DNA of 64,000 bases from Xylophilus sp. GW821-FHT01B05. GTDB taxonomy: Bacteria; Pseudomonadota; Gammaproteobacteria; Burkholderiales; Burkholderiaceae_C. Location: contig CP152408.1 in NCBI GenBank assembly GCA_038961845.1, forward strand, positions 3,968,001-4,032,000. The letters are read 5' to 3'. The stretch's first letter is position 1, and the number at the start of each line of letters is the position of its first letter. The notes beneath the pieces are model-generated. The model had not been told where the DNA came from. It saw only the letters and a program-made list of their open reading frames with translations, and did no database searches. Both the position numbers and the translations under genes were made by a program. Of the stretch, positions 42,690 through 51,728 are shown piece by piece.

Positions 42690-43667
42690 ATGAAGACTGC
42701 TTTCATTTCCCGCTGGCTGCGCCCCACCCTGGCCTGCCTCGGCCTGGGCTTCGCGCTGGCATGTGCGCATGCCGCCGACCCCTACCCCAGCAAGCCCGTG
42801 CGCATCATCCTTCCCGCGGCAGCGGGCGGCGGCCTGGACATCGTGGCGCGCCTGGTCGCCATCAAGATGGGCGAGAAGCTGGGTCAGCCTGTCATCGTGG
42901 AAAACATGGCGGGCGGCGACACCCTGGTCGGTACGCGCAATGCCAGGAATGCCCCGGCCGACGGCTACACCATCCTCGCCCACGCCAACGGCTTCACCAT
43001 CCTCCCTGAACTCAAGGAAGACCCCGGCTACGACCCGCTCAAGGACTTCACCGGCATCGGCCTCATGAGCCGCGCGCCGTTCGTGATGGAGGTGCCTGCC
43101 ACTGACCCCAGCCGCGACATCAGGGAGTTCGTGGCGCGCGCCAAGAAGGAGAACCTCACGTTCGCATCGGGCGGCATCGGTGGTCCTCCGCACATGGCTG
43201 CCGTGATGTTCCTCAAGAGCCAGGGCCTGGACATGACGATGGTGCCCTACAAGGGCAACGGCGTGGCGCTTCCCGACGTGGCTGCGGGCCGCGTCAGCAT
43301 GATCTTCGACACCTATGTCAGCAGCCTGTCCTTCATCCAGTCCGGCAAGCTGCGACCGCTGGCCGTGACGTCGACAGCGCGTATCGCCCCGTTGCCCAAC
43401 GTGCCGACCTTCGTCGAATCCGGCATGAACTACCAATACAACCTCTGGCTGGGTCTGGTGACCCGCAGCAGCACGCCGAAGGACGTGGTGCACAAGCTGT
43501 CCGAGGCGCTGCGCTACGCGCTGGAAAGTAAGGACCTCAAGGCTCGTCTGCTCAGCGAAGGGTCCGACCCAAGCTTTGTCACGCCCGAGGAATTCAATGC
43601 CTATCTGACCAAGGAAGTCGCCGAGATGAAGGTGCTGGTCAAGGAACTGGGTATTCCCAAGCAGTGA
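42690..43667 (+). CDS. Bug/TctC-family solute-binding protein (class B)
   Basis: A 325-residue class B SBP. Signal peptide MKTAFISRWLRPTLACLGLG (cleaved after AHA), VRIILPAAAGGGLD, ADGYTILAHANGFTI, DPGYDPLKDFTGIG, MVPYKGNGVALPDV and tail ELGIPKQ. GPPHMAAVMFLKSQG replaces the usual TTTHLAA segment, so its ligand may differ from those of its relatives. It is followed after about 40 bases by an SDR gene on the same strand, repeating the SBP-SDR arrangement at 19037-20911. Confidence 0.9.
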   Translation: MKTAFISRWLRPTLACLGLGFALACAHAADPYPSKPVRIILPAAAGGGLDIVARLVAIKMGEKLGQPVIVENMAGGDTLVGTRNARNAPADGYTILAHANGFTILPELKEDPGYDPLKDFTGIGLMSRAPFVMEVPATDPSRDIREFVARAKKENLTFASGGIGGPPHMAAVMFLKSQGLDMTMVPYKGNGVALPDVAAGRVSMIFDTYVSSLSFIQSGKLRPLAVTSTARIAPLPNVPTFVESGMNYQYNLWLGLVTRSSTPKDVVHKLSEALRYALESKDLKARLLSEGSDPSFVTPEEFNAYLTKEVAEMKVLVKELGIPKQ

Positions 43668-43705
43668 TCGATTCGAAACCTTCCACTTCCCTCCGAGGAC
43701 AAGCT

Positions 43706-44551
43706 ATGCAGAACAAGTCTCCGCGCACCTGGCTCATCACGGGCGCCGACAAGGGCCTTGGCTATTCCACAGCCAAAGCCGCACTCGAGCAGGGAGACCA
43801 GGTAGTCGTGACCGTGCTGGCCGCGGACGGCAGGCATGGGCTGCTCGCCGAGTACCCGGACCGCCTGCGCGCCTTCCACCTCGACGCGCGCGACCACGCG
43901 CGCTTTCCCGAGGTCGTGGCCCAGGCCGTACAGGCGTTCGGGCGCATCGACGTGCTCGTCAACAACGCAGGCTACGGCTTGCTCGCGGTGGCCGAAGCAA
44001 CCTCCCCTGAGAAGTACCGCGCGATGTTCGAGGTCAACTTCTTCGGGCTGGCCGAGATGACCCACGCCGTGCTGCCGACCATGCGCAAGCAGCGCTCCGG
44101 CCACATCATCAACCTGTCGTCCAAGGCAGGCTTCGGCGCCAGCCCCGGCTTCGCGTTCTACAGCGCGTCAAAGTTCGCCGTAGAGGGTTACTCCGAAGCC
44201 GTGGCCAAGGAGGTCAAGCATCTGGGCATCCATGTCACCATCATCGAGCCGGGCGGCTTCCGCAGCGACTTCGCGGGCCCTTCCCTGGTCGTCAGCCAGA
44301 TCGAAACCGACGACTACGCACCGCTGAACCAGCTGATCGGCGACTACGCCAAGGAGCGGCATGGCCGCCAGCAGAGCGACCCGGCCAAGTTCGGGCCGGC
44401 GCTGTGCAAACTGGTCGCATCGGAAACACCGCCCCTGCGGCTGCCGCTGGGCCAGGACAGCCTGGAGATGATCCGCGACGACATCCGCGCCGTGGTGCTG
44501 GAGCTGGACCGATGGGAGCCCCTGTCGCTGTCGACCAAGGTCGATGACTGA
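43706..44551 (+). CDS. Short-chain dehydrogenase/reductase (SDR)
   Basis: A 281-residue SDR. TWLITGADKGLGYSTAKAAL (cofactor loop), LDARDHARFPEV, VLVNNAGYGLLAVAE, IINLSSKAGFGASPG then FYSASKFAVEGYSEAV (Ser-Tyr-Lys), and the extended C-terminal arm typical of single-domain SDRs of this kind. The ATG at 43706 follows GAGGAC; a GTG at 43664 overlapping the SBP stop is possible. It is likely cotranscribed with the SBP. The substrate is unknown. Confidence 0.88.
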   Translation: MQNKSPRTWLITGADKGLGYSTAKAALEQGDQVVVTVLAADGRHGLLAEYPDRLRAFHLDARDHARFPEVVAQAVQAFGRIDVLVNNAGYGLLAVAEATSPEKYRAMFEVNFFGLAEMTHAVLPTMRKQRSGHIINLSSKAGFGASPGFAFYSASKFAVEGYSEAVAKEVKHLGIHVTIIEPGGFRSDFAGPSLVVSQIETDDYAPLNQLIGDYAKERHGRQQSDPAKFGPALCKLVASETPPLRLPLGQDSLEMIRDDIRAVVLELDRWEPLSLSTKVDD

Positions 44552-44659
44552 GGCTTGACTCGGCCGGGCGGCCCGCCACCGGTTTGCGGACGGCTGCACA
44601 TGGCAGCGCCGTACCGCCGACGGGCCGGTGGCCGCCCGATGGTTCAACACCGCCCAGGC

Positions 44660-45625
44660 ATGGAGCTTCGACACCTGCGCTACTTTGTCGCCGCGGCTGA
44701 GGAGGAACACTTCGGCCGGGCGGCAGAGCGGCTGCACGTCACCCGGCCCGCGGTCTCTAAGCTCATCGCCGACCTGGAGCACGAGATCGATGCGACGCTG
44801 TTTGAGCGCCTGGCGCATGGCGTGCGGCTCACCGAGGCCGGGCGCGAGCTGTTGCCACGCCTGCAGGCCATAGTCGGCGACCTCGGCGAGGCCTTCCACG
44901 CCACCAGGCGTGTCGCGGAAGGCCGGCGCGGATCGATCAGCATCGGCTACGGCTCGTTGACCCTGTTGCATCCCTTGTTCCGCGCAGCGGTGAAGGAGTT
45001 CCGGCAGCGGTATCCCGACGTTGCGCTGTCCCTGCTTGAGGCACCCAGCCCGGAGCAGCGCAAGGCCTTGGTGGCGGGTCGGATCACCGCGGGCTTCATG
45101 CATGTCGGAGACCGCACCCCAGCTGCCAGCGAGAGGCGCAGCCTGCGGCCGCACGATGACGCGATCCTCGACTGGTGCCCAATCCAGACCCATGGACTCG
45201 GCGTGGCCGTGCCGGCCGATCATCCGCTGGCGCGGCGCCGGGCGGTGTCGATGCAGGAACTTGCCCGGGAAGCCTTCATCGTCATGCCGAGGTCCAGCAG
45301 CAGCCTCACCTCCGGCCTGTCCCAGGCGCTGTGCCAGCAGGCCGGCTTCGAGCCGCGGATCGTCCAGGATGTCGGCACCGTCACATCCCAGCTGAACCTG
45401 GTCTCCGTCGGGATGGGCATTGCCTTAGTGCCCTACAGCGGCAACGTGGACTATCCGGAAGCCGTCACAGTCGTCCCGCTGGAACACGTGGAGCATGCGA
45501 TCCATTTCGTCTTCGGCTGGCTCAAAGGCGGAATGACGCCCGCACTGTCACGCATGGTGGAGATCGTCGAAACCCTGGCTGCCACGCACTGCCCGCCCGC
45601 GGAGACGCCGGCAGGCCCAGCCTGA
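44660..45625 (+). CDS. LysR-family transcriptional regulator
   Basis: A 321-residue LysR regulator with the BenM/HcaR-type opening MELRHLRYFVAAAEEEHFGR and TRPAVSKLIADLE (Thr-Arg instead of the common Ser-Gln at the recognition helix). The effector domain starts at ISIGYGSLTLLHPLF. It lies 109 bases after the SDR and converges with the broken MmgE/PrpD gene. It may have controlled that gene before it decayed. Confidence 0.92.
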   Translation: MELRHLRYFVAAAEEEHFGRAAERLHVTRPAVSKLIADLEHEIDATLFERLAHGVRLTEAGRELLPRLQAIVGDLGEAFHATRRVAEGRRGSISIGYGSLTLLHPLFRAAVKEFRQRYPDVALSLLEAPSPEQRKALVAGRITAGFMHVGDRTPAASERRSLRPHDDAILDWCPIQTHGLGVAVPADHPLARRRAVSMQELAREAFIVMPRSSSSLTSGLSQALCQQAGFEPRIVQDVGTVTSQLNLVSVGMGIALVPYSGNVDYPEAVTVVPLEHVEHAIHFVFGWLKGGMTPALSRMVEIVETLAATHCPPAETPAGPA

Positions 45626-45637
45626 AACCGCGCCTGT

Positions 45638-46900
45638 TTATTCCGCTGCCAACAACGCGAAAAGCTGTCGGATGTCGTCAAGCCCCTCCAATGCCATGAC
45701 CATCACCGCGATGTTGCGGGCCACCTCATCTCCCAGTTCAGGGCGGACGAGGTCCAGGAACTTGGCCTCGATGCCTGATCGGCCAAGCGAGTTCTTGAGC
45801 GTGCCCAGGCTGTATCCGGTCGCAGAGAACGACGCGCCGCTCTTCAGCTGGACCGTAACGCGGGCGATGCTGTCCTTGGGGAACTGCCGCACCGACTCGT
45901 CGCCCGGCTCGATGCGCACACGGTCGGCGATGGCCGATCGAGCCGCCGTGCACGGGCGCCACCGGATTGACGCCCAGCACGATGGACTCGATGTGCTCCG
46001 CTGCGAAGGTATGCTGCGCCACGATGTTGTCGTACGCGGCGAACGGGGCATGCAGACGGCCCACGGTCGCGGACATCTTGATGGCCGCATGCTCTGGAAA
46101 GCGCCAGCGCGTGCCGAGGTCGGCATGGAGTAGCGCGCGTCGTGCGTATTGCAGAAGGCCTGCAGGAAACCACGCTTGCCCTCGAAGATCGTCGGGGGAC
46201 CGCTCAGGCCCATCTGTGCCAGCCGGGTGGAACGGATCCCGTCGACCACACCGATGCCGGCATGGACGCGCTTGACCTCACCACCCGAACGCGCGTATTC
46301 CACCGTGCCGCAAGCATGGCTGCCCGCGACGGCCAGTGCATGGGCCGTGGTCGTCGCGTCCAACTGCTCAAGTGCGCAGCAGGCCAGGGCCGATGCGAAC
46401 GAACCATGGACCGACGTCTCGTGGAAGCCGCGGTCCAACAACAGCGACGGCTGAGTGGCCAGCGCAATGCGCGTGGCTGCCTCGAACCCCACGGCCACCG
46501 CACAGAGCACCTGGGCACCGCCGGCCCCGCGCTCTTCGCCGATCGCCAGCGCCGGCGCCACGACCACACAACCCGGATGCGTGAACGCGCCGTACGAGTA
46601 GTCGTCGATCTCGAAGCTGTGGCCAGCCGTTCCGTTGGCGAATCCGGCCGACTTCGCAACCAGGCGCAAGGCGGTTCCCACCAAGGTCGGCTTGCCCGGG
46701 CGTCCGTACTTGAGCGCGAACGCGCGGGCAATCTTCGGCGCCTGCATGTTGCGGCAGGCGATCTGGGCGCCCAGCTAGTCGAGGATGTGCAGCTTGACCC
46801 GCTCGCGCCCCTCGGCGGGTATGACGTCGATCGCCACGCCTGCGCCCCAGGTGACGAGTTTCTGCGCTGCGGTCGGCGAGCTGTCTTGCGATGCCTTCAT
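45638..46900 (-). pseudogene. MmgE/PrpD family gene with one nonsense and two frameshift mutations
   Basis: From ATG 46900 (AAGGGGAC site upstream) the frame encodes MKASQDSSPTAAQKLVTWGA and continues to HILD, then meets TAG at 46775-46777 (codon 42) where relatives have Tyr before LGAQIACRN. The frame then runs through FEIDDYSYGAFTHPG, GFHETSVHGSFAS and GEVKRVHAGIG. Near 46128-46138 the homology jumps to another frame (LGTRWRFPEHAAIKMSATVG, VLGVNPVAPVHGGSIG) and near 45935-45947 it jumps back (ADRVRIEPGDESV to the end). All domains are present, so inactivation is recent. It lies upstream of and divergent to the HIBADH gene at 47181. Confidence 0.85.
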
Positions 46901-47180
46901 GTTGACGTCCCCTTCGTTGATGAACCTGCGCGATCAGCCCGCCGGATTCTGACCAGCGTGGCGCCCTGCGCCGGTGGCATTTGCTTGCGGCAGCTCCAGC
47001 CTGTCCTACCGGCATCCACGCCGGCTGGCAGGGTTTCCACTGCGTCACGTTTGGTGACCGTGCGGCTACCAAAAACGACCCTCGGTCCCTGTGCAGAACT
47101 CCAGAATCGCCGCCAAGTCTGGGGCCAGCGGAGTGCTCCCCATACCGTCTCGAACCATCGGACCCACAAGGAGGAGAGCC

Positions 47181-48104
47181 ATGCGAATCGGCTTCATCGG
47201 CGCTGGAAATATGGGGCTACCCATGGCGGAACACCTGCTCGCAGGAGGCCACGAACTCACGGTCTTCGACCTGCGAAAGGAGTCCGCTGAACCACTGCTG
47301 CTAAGCGGTGCCCGCTGGGCCGCGCAGCCGCGCGACGTGGCACAGGCTGCAGACCTCGTCATCGCGTCCTTGCCCACGCCGACGGTCGTCGAACAGGTGG
47401 TCTGCGGCGACGACGGCATTGCATACGCCATGGTGCCAGGCAGCTGCTTCATCGACACCACGACCAACGATCCGGCGGTTGCCCAGCGTCTGGAGGCCAC
47501 GCTGAAGGCGCGCGGCATCGACATGCTGGAGGTGCCGGTCACCGGCGGCGTGGTCGCAGCCGGCGCCGGCACGCTGGTCGCGCTCGTTGGCGGCGACAAG
47601 TCGACGCTGGAGAGGTACCGCTCCGTGCTGGACCTGTTCTGTGGATCGCTGTTCCACCTCGGCCCCGTGGGCGCGGGCAACACCGCCAAGGTGATTACCA
47701 ACCTGCTGGCGATGTCGAACATCCTGATCGGGGCGGAGGGCATGATCCTCGGCCGCAAGGCGGGCCTAGACCTGGAGATCTTGTGGAAGGCGATCCAGGC
47801 CAGCGTGGGCCGCAGCTTCGCGCTCGAGTTCTTCTTCCCCAACGGCATCCTGGACGGCACCTTTCCGGTGCGCTTCCGCCTTGACCTCATGGCCAAGGAT
47901 CTCGGCATCGTCAGCCGGCTCGGCCGGGAGATGAATGTGCCGATGGCCATCGCCAACCTGGTCGAGCAATACCTGGTCGCGGCCCGCGCCCAGGGCCTGG
48001 GCGCGGCCAGCAACTCCGAAGCCGTCCGCATTCTCGAGCAGGCCGCCGGCGTGGATCTGCGCATAGATGGCTTCAAGCCAGGGCAGTCCTTAAGCGGGCG
48101 GTAG
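47181..48104 (+). CDS. 3-hydroxyisobutyrate dehydrogenase-family (beta-hydroxyacid) dehydrogenase
   Basis: A 307-residue HIBADH-family enzyme with MRIGFIGAGNMGLPMAEHLL (NAD site), MLEVPVTGGVVAAGAGTLVA, the catalytic Lys segment GAGNTAKVITNLLAMSN, and LDLMAKDLGIVSRLG. AAGGAGGAGAGCC gives a near-perfect ribosome-binding site. It is followed within 45 bases by two SBP genes on the same strand. Together with the HIBADH at 23947, and the remnants at 31806-32127, it shows repeated recruitment of this family in the window. Confidence 0.9.
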   Translation: MRIGFIGAGNMGLPMAEHLLAGGHELTVFDLRKESAEPLLLSGARWAAQPRDVAQAADLVIASLPTPTVVEQVVCGDDGIAYAMVPGSCFIDTTTNDPAVAQRLEATLKARGIDMLEVPVTGGVVAAGAGTLVALVGGDKSTLERYRSVLDLFCGSLFHLGPVGAGNTAKVITNLLAMSNILIGAEGMILGRKAGLDLEILWKAIQASVGRSFALEFFFPNGILDGTFPVRFRLDLMAKDLGIVSRLGREMNVPMAIANLVEQYLVAARAQGLGAASNSEAVRILEQAAGVDLRIDGFKPGQSLSGR

Positions 48105-48146
48105 CTGCGCACTCGAGCGCCCACGCACCACCAAAAGGAGACAAGG

Positions 48147-49185
48147 ATGAAATTCACACCCCATCGTTCGAGCGACACCGACAGCGCCGACGTCGGCATC
48201 GCTGCCGCCTGCACCGCAGGCCTGGTCCGCCCGGTGGTCACCGCCCGCGTGGCCACGGCGGCTGGCGTGCAGGCCTGGGCCACCGAACCCTTCCCTTCGC
48301 GGCCCATCCGCATCATCGTTCCCAAGGCTGCGGGCGGCTGGGGCGACAGCACCACACGCCTGGTCGCCCAACGGCTGTTGGACAAGCTCGGGCAACCGGC
48401 CTTCACTGAGAACAAACCCGGTGTCGACGGCCTCGTCGGCATCCGCTACACCAAGGCCGCACGGGCCGACGGCTACACCCTCCTCTCCACCGGCCGCAAG
48501 ATGCTGCTGCAGCCCTTGGTCAAGCGTGACCCCGGGTTCAAACTCATGAAGGACTTCGTCCGCGTCGGCCCCATGGCGCGATCCCTGGTCCTCATGGTCA
48601 CGGCGGCCACGCGTGCCGACAGGTCGGTGCAGGAGTTCCTGGCGGGCGCCAAGGCAGCACCCCGGTCCCTCAGCTACGGCTCCGCGGGCGTCGGCTCGGC
48701 CACGCACATCCCTGTGGAGATGTTTGTCATGCAGACCGGCGTCGAGCTCATGCACGTGCTTTACAAGGGCAACGCCGCCGACATGCCCGACCTGATTGCA
48801 GGGCGGATCACCATGATGTTCGATTCGTACAGCAGCAGTGCGGACAACCTGAAGGGCGGACGGTTGAAGGCCCTGGGCGTTGCAGCCGATGCAAGGCTAC
48901 CGGTCCTGCCCGACGTTCCCACCTTCGCAGAACAGGGCCTGTCCGGGTTCAACTACTACTGCTGGCTAGGCCTCTTCGCGCCTGCGGCAACACCGAAGGA
49001 TGTGGTGCAACGCCTGTCCACGGCATTGGCCGAAAGCCCTTTCGAGCGCCGAACTCAAGGAGCGCCTGCAGTCGGAGGCGACCGAGCCCATGGTCATGCC
49101 CCCGGCGGCCTTCCAGGCGTTCCTTCTCACGGAGGCAGCCCGGCTGTCGACGACGGCCGCCGAGCTGGGCTGGGCCAAGGAATGA
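48147..49185 (+). pseudogene. Bug/TctC-family solute-binding protein (class B), frameshifted near the C-terminus
   Basis: Class B features are present (IRIIVPKAAGGWGD, ADGYTLLSTGRKM, DPGFKLMKDF, THIPVEMFVMQTG). Near 49033-49035 (an AAA run in GCCGAAAGCC) the frame breaks. The expected tail (SSAELKERLQSEATEPM and TTAAELGWAKE, stop 49183-49185) continues in the neighbouring frame. One extra A explains it. Uncorrected, the frame runs on into the next SBP gene and gives a false fusion. The N-terminus (MKFTPHRSSDTDSADVGIAA) is also a poor signal peptide, suggesting decay rather than a sequencing slip. Confidence 0.8.
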
Positions 49186-50213
49186 AGTACACCACTTGGA
49201 CAAATGCAGCGCGCAGACGGTCGCCACAAGCCTCGGCCGGCCGATCGATAGCGCGGGTGATGGTTGCCCTCGTCGCCGCAGCCTTGCTTGCCCCGATCGC
49301 CTACGCCCAGCGAGCGGTCTCCTATCCGAGCCGGACCGTGAACCTGATCGTCGGCTTCCCTCCCGGCGGCAGCACCGATCTGCTAGCGCGGCTGCTGGCC
49401 CGCCGGTTCGCGGAGGAGTATCAGCAGCCCTTCGTCGTGCTCAACAAGCCGGGCGCGAACAGCATCCTTGCCTTCAGCTTCGCGGCCAAGACCGCGCCGG
49501 ACGGCCACAACCTGCTAATGGCGACGTTCGGACTGCCCGTCAACAAGCATCTGTACAAGGGCCTTGGCTACGCACTGGAAGACTTCGACGCCATCGGCCT
49601 GATCGCCAAGGTGCCTAACGTGCTGATTGCCAACAAGAACTTCAAGGCCTCCAGCGTGGGCGAATTGGTGCGCTACTCGATCGAGCACCCCAAGAGCGTC
49701 AGCTATGCATCACCGGGCGTTGCATCATCCCAGCATCTCGCCGGCGAACTCTTTCGCATGGAAACCAAGGCCGACCTGCTGCACGTCCCGTTCAATGGCA
49801 GCGGGCCGTCGATGACGGCGGTGCGCGCGGGCGAGGTCCAGGTCGGCTTCGACAACCTGTCGTCCGCTGCGGGCTTCATTAAGTCCGGCGAACTCAAGGC
49901 GCTGGCGGTGACATCAGACCGCCGCTCGCCGGCGTTCCCCGACGTGCCCACGGTGGCCGAAGCCGGCTATCCGAAGTACGAACTGTCGTCGTACTTCGGA
50001 CTGGCCGCGCCCGCCGGAACGCCGGCGGCGGTGGTCCACAGCATCAACCAAACGCTCAACAGAATCCTGCAAGAGCCGGCCGTCCGCGAGCAGATCGTCA
50101 ACCTCGGCCTTCAGATCCAGCCCACGACCCCAGCGGAGTTCAAGACCTTCCTGGCTAACGAGAGCACCCGTTGGGAGCACGTCATCAAGACTTCGGGGAT
50201 CCAGGCCAACTGA
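49182..50213 (+). CDS. Bug/TctC-family solute-binding protein (class A)
   Basis: A 343-residue class A SBP with a long basic N-region (MKYTTWTNAARRRSPQASAG) before the hydrophobic VMVALVAAALLAPIAYAQ, then VNLIVGFPPGGSTD, APDGHNLLMATFG, SSQHLAGELFRMET, HVPFNGSGPSMTAV and tail IKTSGIQAN. Its ATG overlaps the stop of the frameshifted SBP (ATGA at 49182-49185). Third gene of the HIBADH/SBP/SBP unit. Confidence 0.88.
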   Translation: MKYTTWTNAARRRSPQASAGRSIARVMVALVAAALLAPIAYAQRAVSYPSRTVNLIVGFPPGGSTDLLARLLARRFAEEYQQPFVVLNKPGANSILAFSFAAKTAPDGHNLLMATFGLPVNKHLYKGLGYALEDFDAIGLIAKVPNVLIANKNFKASSVGELVRYSIEHPKSVSYASPGVASSQHLAGELFRMETKADLLHVPFNGSGPSMTAVRAGEVQVGFDNLSSAAGFIKSGELKALAVTSDRRSPAFPDVPTVAEAGYPKYELSSYFGLAAPAGTPAAVVHSINQTLNRILQEPAVREQIVNLGLQIQPTTPAEFKTFLANESTRWEHVIKTSGIQAN

Positions 50214-50313
50214 TTCACAACCCGGACTGCGCCCCTCGGAGCCCCGGCCCGTCGGTACGTCGCGCGCGATGTGCGTTGCGAGCGGCTACCTACACGGGAC
50301 GGCAGGTAGGCCA

Positions 50314-50919
50314 TCAAGTCTGCCCGGGAGGCGCAGTGCACGCAAAGCTGGCCCGGCCGGCAAACTGCCCAAACCAGGCCTGCAGCGCAGGCCTGCCATC
50401 CCGCCAACCCAGATCGGGCCAGCGTAAGTCCTGCCACCCGAGCGCACAGGCCACCGAGATGGCGCCGATGTCTTCCTGCGTCGGCAGATGCACTTCGAGG
50501 AAATCCAGCGCCTGCACGACCTTGCGCATCTGCGCGTCACTCCACTTCGCGTAGCGCATTCCCGCAGGCCGTGCGGCTTCCATGCGGCACAGCTGCGCCG
50601 CCTCGAGCAGACCGCCAGCGACAGCATTGCAGCGCAGCGCTTCCCATCGCGTGATGCCAGGCGGCGGAAACCATTGCTCGTCGCCGGCCAGATGGCTCAG
50701 GTACTCGCAAGCCACCGTGGAATCGAACAAGGCCACGCCATCGTCCGTAACGAGCACCGGCACCTTACCTAGGGGATTGAGTCGGCCGACATCCGCGGCT
50801 GGCTCGTAGGGCGACTGCGCCACGGGCTGCTTCTCGATGCGCGCATCGAGCCCGAGCTCGTGCGCCAGCACCATCACTTTGCGGACGTAGGGCGAGAAGG
50901 GGCTGAACTTCAGTTGCAT
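50314..50919 (-). CDS. Glutathione S-transferase family protein
   Basis: A 201-residue cytosolic GST-fold protein. The thioredoxin-like domain MQLKFSPFSPYVRKVMVLAH carries the active-site Ser region (FSPFSPYVRK), and NPLGKVPVLVTDDGVALFDS is the cis-Pro and glutathione gamma-Glu site (DS). It is followed by an all-helical domain ending RPALQAWFGQFAGRASF. Last gene of the long minus-strand operon, 18 bases after the NUDIX gene. Such GSTs in catabolic operons may remove electrophilic intermediates. Confidence 0.88.
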   Translation of the reverse strand: MQLKFSPFSPYVRKVMVLAHELGLDARIEKQPVAQSPYEPAADVGRLNPLGKVPVLVTDDGVALFDSTVACEYLSHLAGDEQWFPPPGITRWEALRCNAVAGGLLEAAQLCRMEAARPAGMRYAKWSDAQMRKVVQALDFLEVHLPTQEDIGAISVACALGWQDLRWPDLGWRDGRPALQAWFGQFAGRASFACTAPPGQT

Positions 50920-50937
50920 GGATGGGAAGGGGATCGT

Positions 50938-51705
50938 TCAGGGCAGCAGTTCCTGCAGCCCGTGGGGAGGTTCGTACCTGTCCTGGCGCCAGCACAGGCG
51001 CGTGGGGCCGGGCATTGCGCGGCCAGGCTCCGCATGCCGTTCGTCGCCGGGATAGCAGACGAAGTGCACGCCACCTTCCTCAAACACCTCGGGCTGGATG
51101 CGGGGTGGAAGGCGCCCGCGCGCCAGCGCCAGCACACTGGCCACATCAGCGTGCTGCGCAAGCTCGGCCAGCGTCATGATCTGGGGCGGTGCCAACTGGA
51201 TGCGACCGTTCCAATAGTCCTGCAGCGCGCCGGCCGGGCGCAGCCACGCACTGTCGCTTGCCTCGTGCGCGTCGTGCACCGGCGACTGGCCTGGAGGCAC
51301 CTGCGCCACGAAGAAGCGGACATCGAAGTGCTTGCGCGCCCGGATGCTCGCGGCCGGCGTGATCCAGCGGGACCAGGGCAGCAGGCCGGAGGCCGGCAGA
51401 ACCACACCGGTCTCCTCCTGCAGCTCGCGGACGCCTGCCGCATGCAGCGCCGCGGCGAAGAGCAGGTCCACATCCGGCTCGCCGAGGGCCGCATGCAGTG
51501 CGTCCGCCGGGCCGTCCAGCGCGGCCGCCTGTGCCGCGTCACCGCGGTCGAGCTTGCCGCCAGGGAATACGTAGGCACCGCCGTGCACGTCGGACAGGCC
51601 GCTGCGTTCGATCAGGAAGACCTCGATCCCCGCCGGTGCGTCGCGCAGCAACAGCACGGAGGCCGACGCGATCGGTGACCTAGGAGTGCCGTCGCCGAGT
51701 TGCAT
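50938..51705 (-). CDS. NUDIX hydrolase (NUDT-like, split NUDIX box)
   Basis: A 255-residue NUDIX hydrolase. The box is split by an insertion, as in the NUDT7/8/19-like CoA or acyl-CoA diphosphatases: YVFPGGKLDRGD is separated from AAGVRELQEETGVVLP by about 40 residues. The C-terminal part contains the PPQIMTLAEL helix common in this group. In an acyl-CoA operon, cleavage of CoA or an unwanted acyl-CoA is a reasonable guess. The start at 51705 avoids overlap with the MaoC gene; an ATG at 51804 is possible but would overlap it by 76 bases. Confidence 0.82.
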   Translation of the reverse strand: MQLGDGTPRSPIASASVLLLRDAPAGIEVFLIERSGLSDVHGGAYVFPGGKLDRGDAAQAAALDGPADALHAALGEPDVDLLFAAALHAAGVRELQEETGVVLPASGLLPWSRWITPAASIRARKHFDVRFFVAQVPPGQSPVHDAHEASDSAWLRPAGALQDYWNGRIQLAPPQIMTLAELAQHADVASVLALARGRLPPRIQPEVFEEGGVHFVCYPGDERHAEPGRAMPGPTRLCWRQDRYEPPHGLQELLP

Positions 51706-51728
51706 GGCAGCGGTAACCTGGTCGACGC

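Noticed and set aside
46975..46990. Sigma-54-like TGGCATTTGCTTGCGG upstream of the HIBADH gene
   Set aside because: The GG-GC spacing is one base too short, which normally abolishes sigma-54 promoter function.
48147..50213. A two-domain SBP fusion protein
   Set aside because: The correct C-terminus of the first SBP is found in the neighbouring frame with its own stop at 49185, and the second has its own ATG and signal peptide. The fusion is caused by a frameshift.
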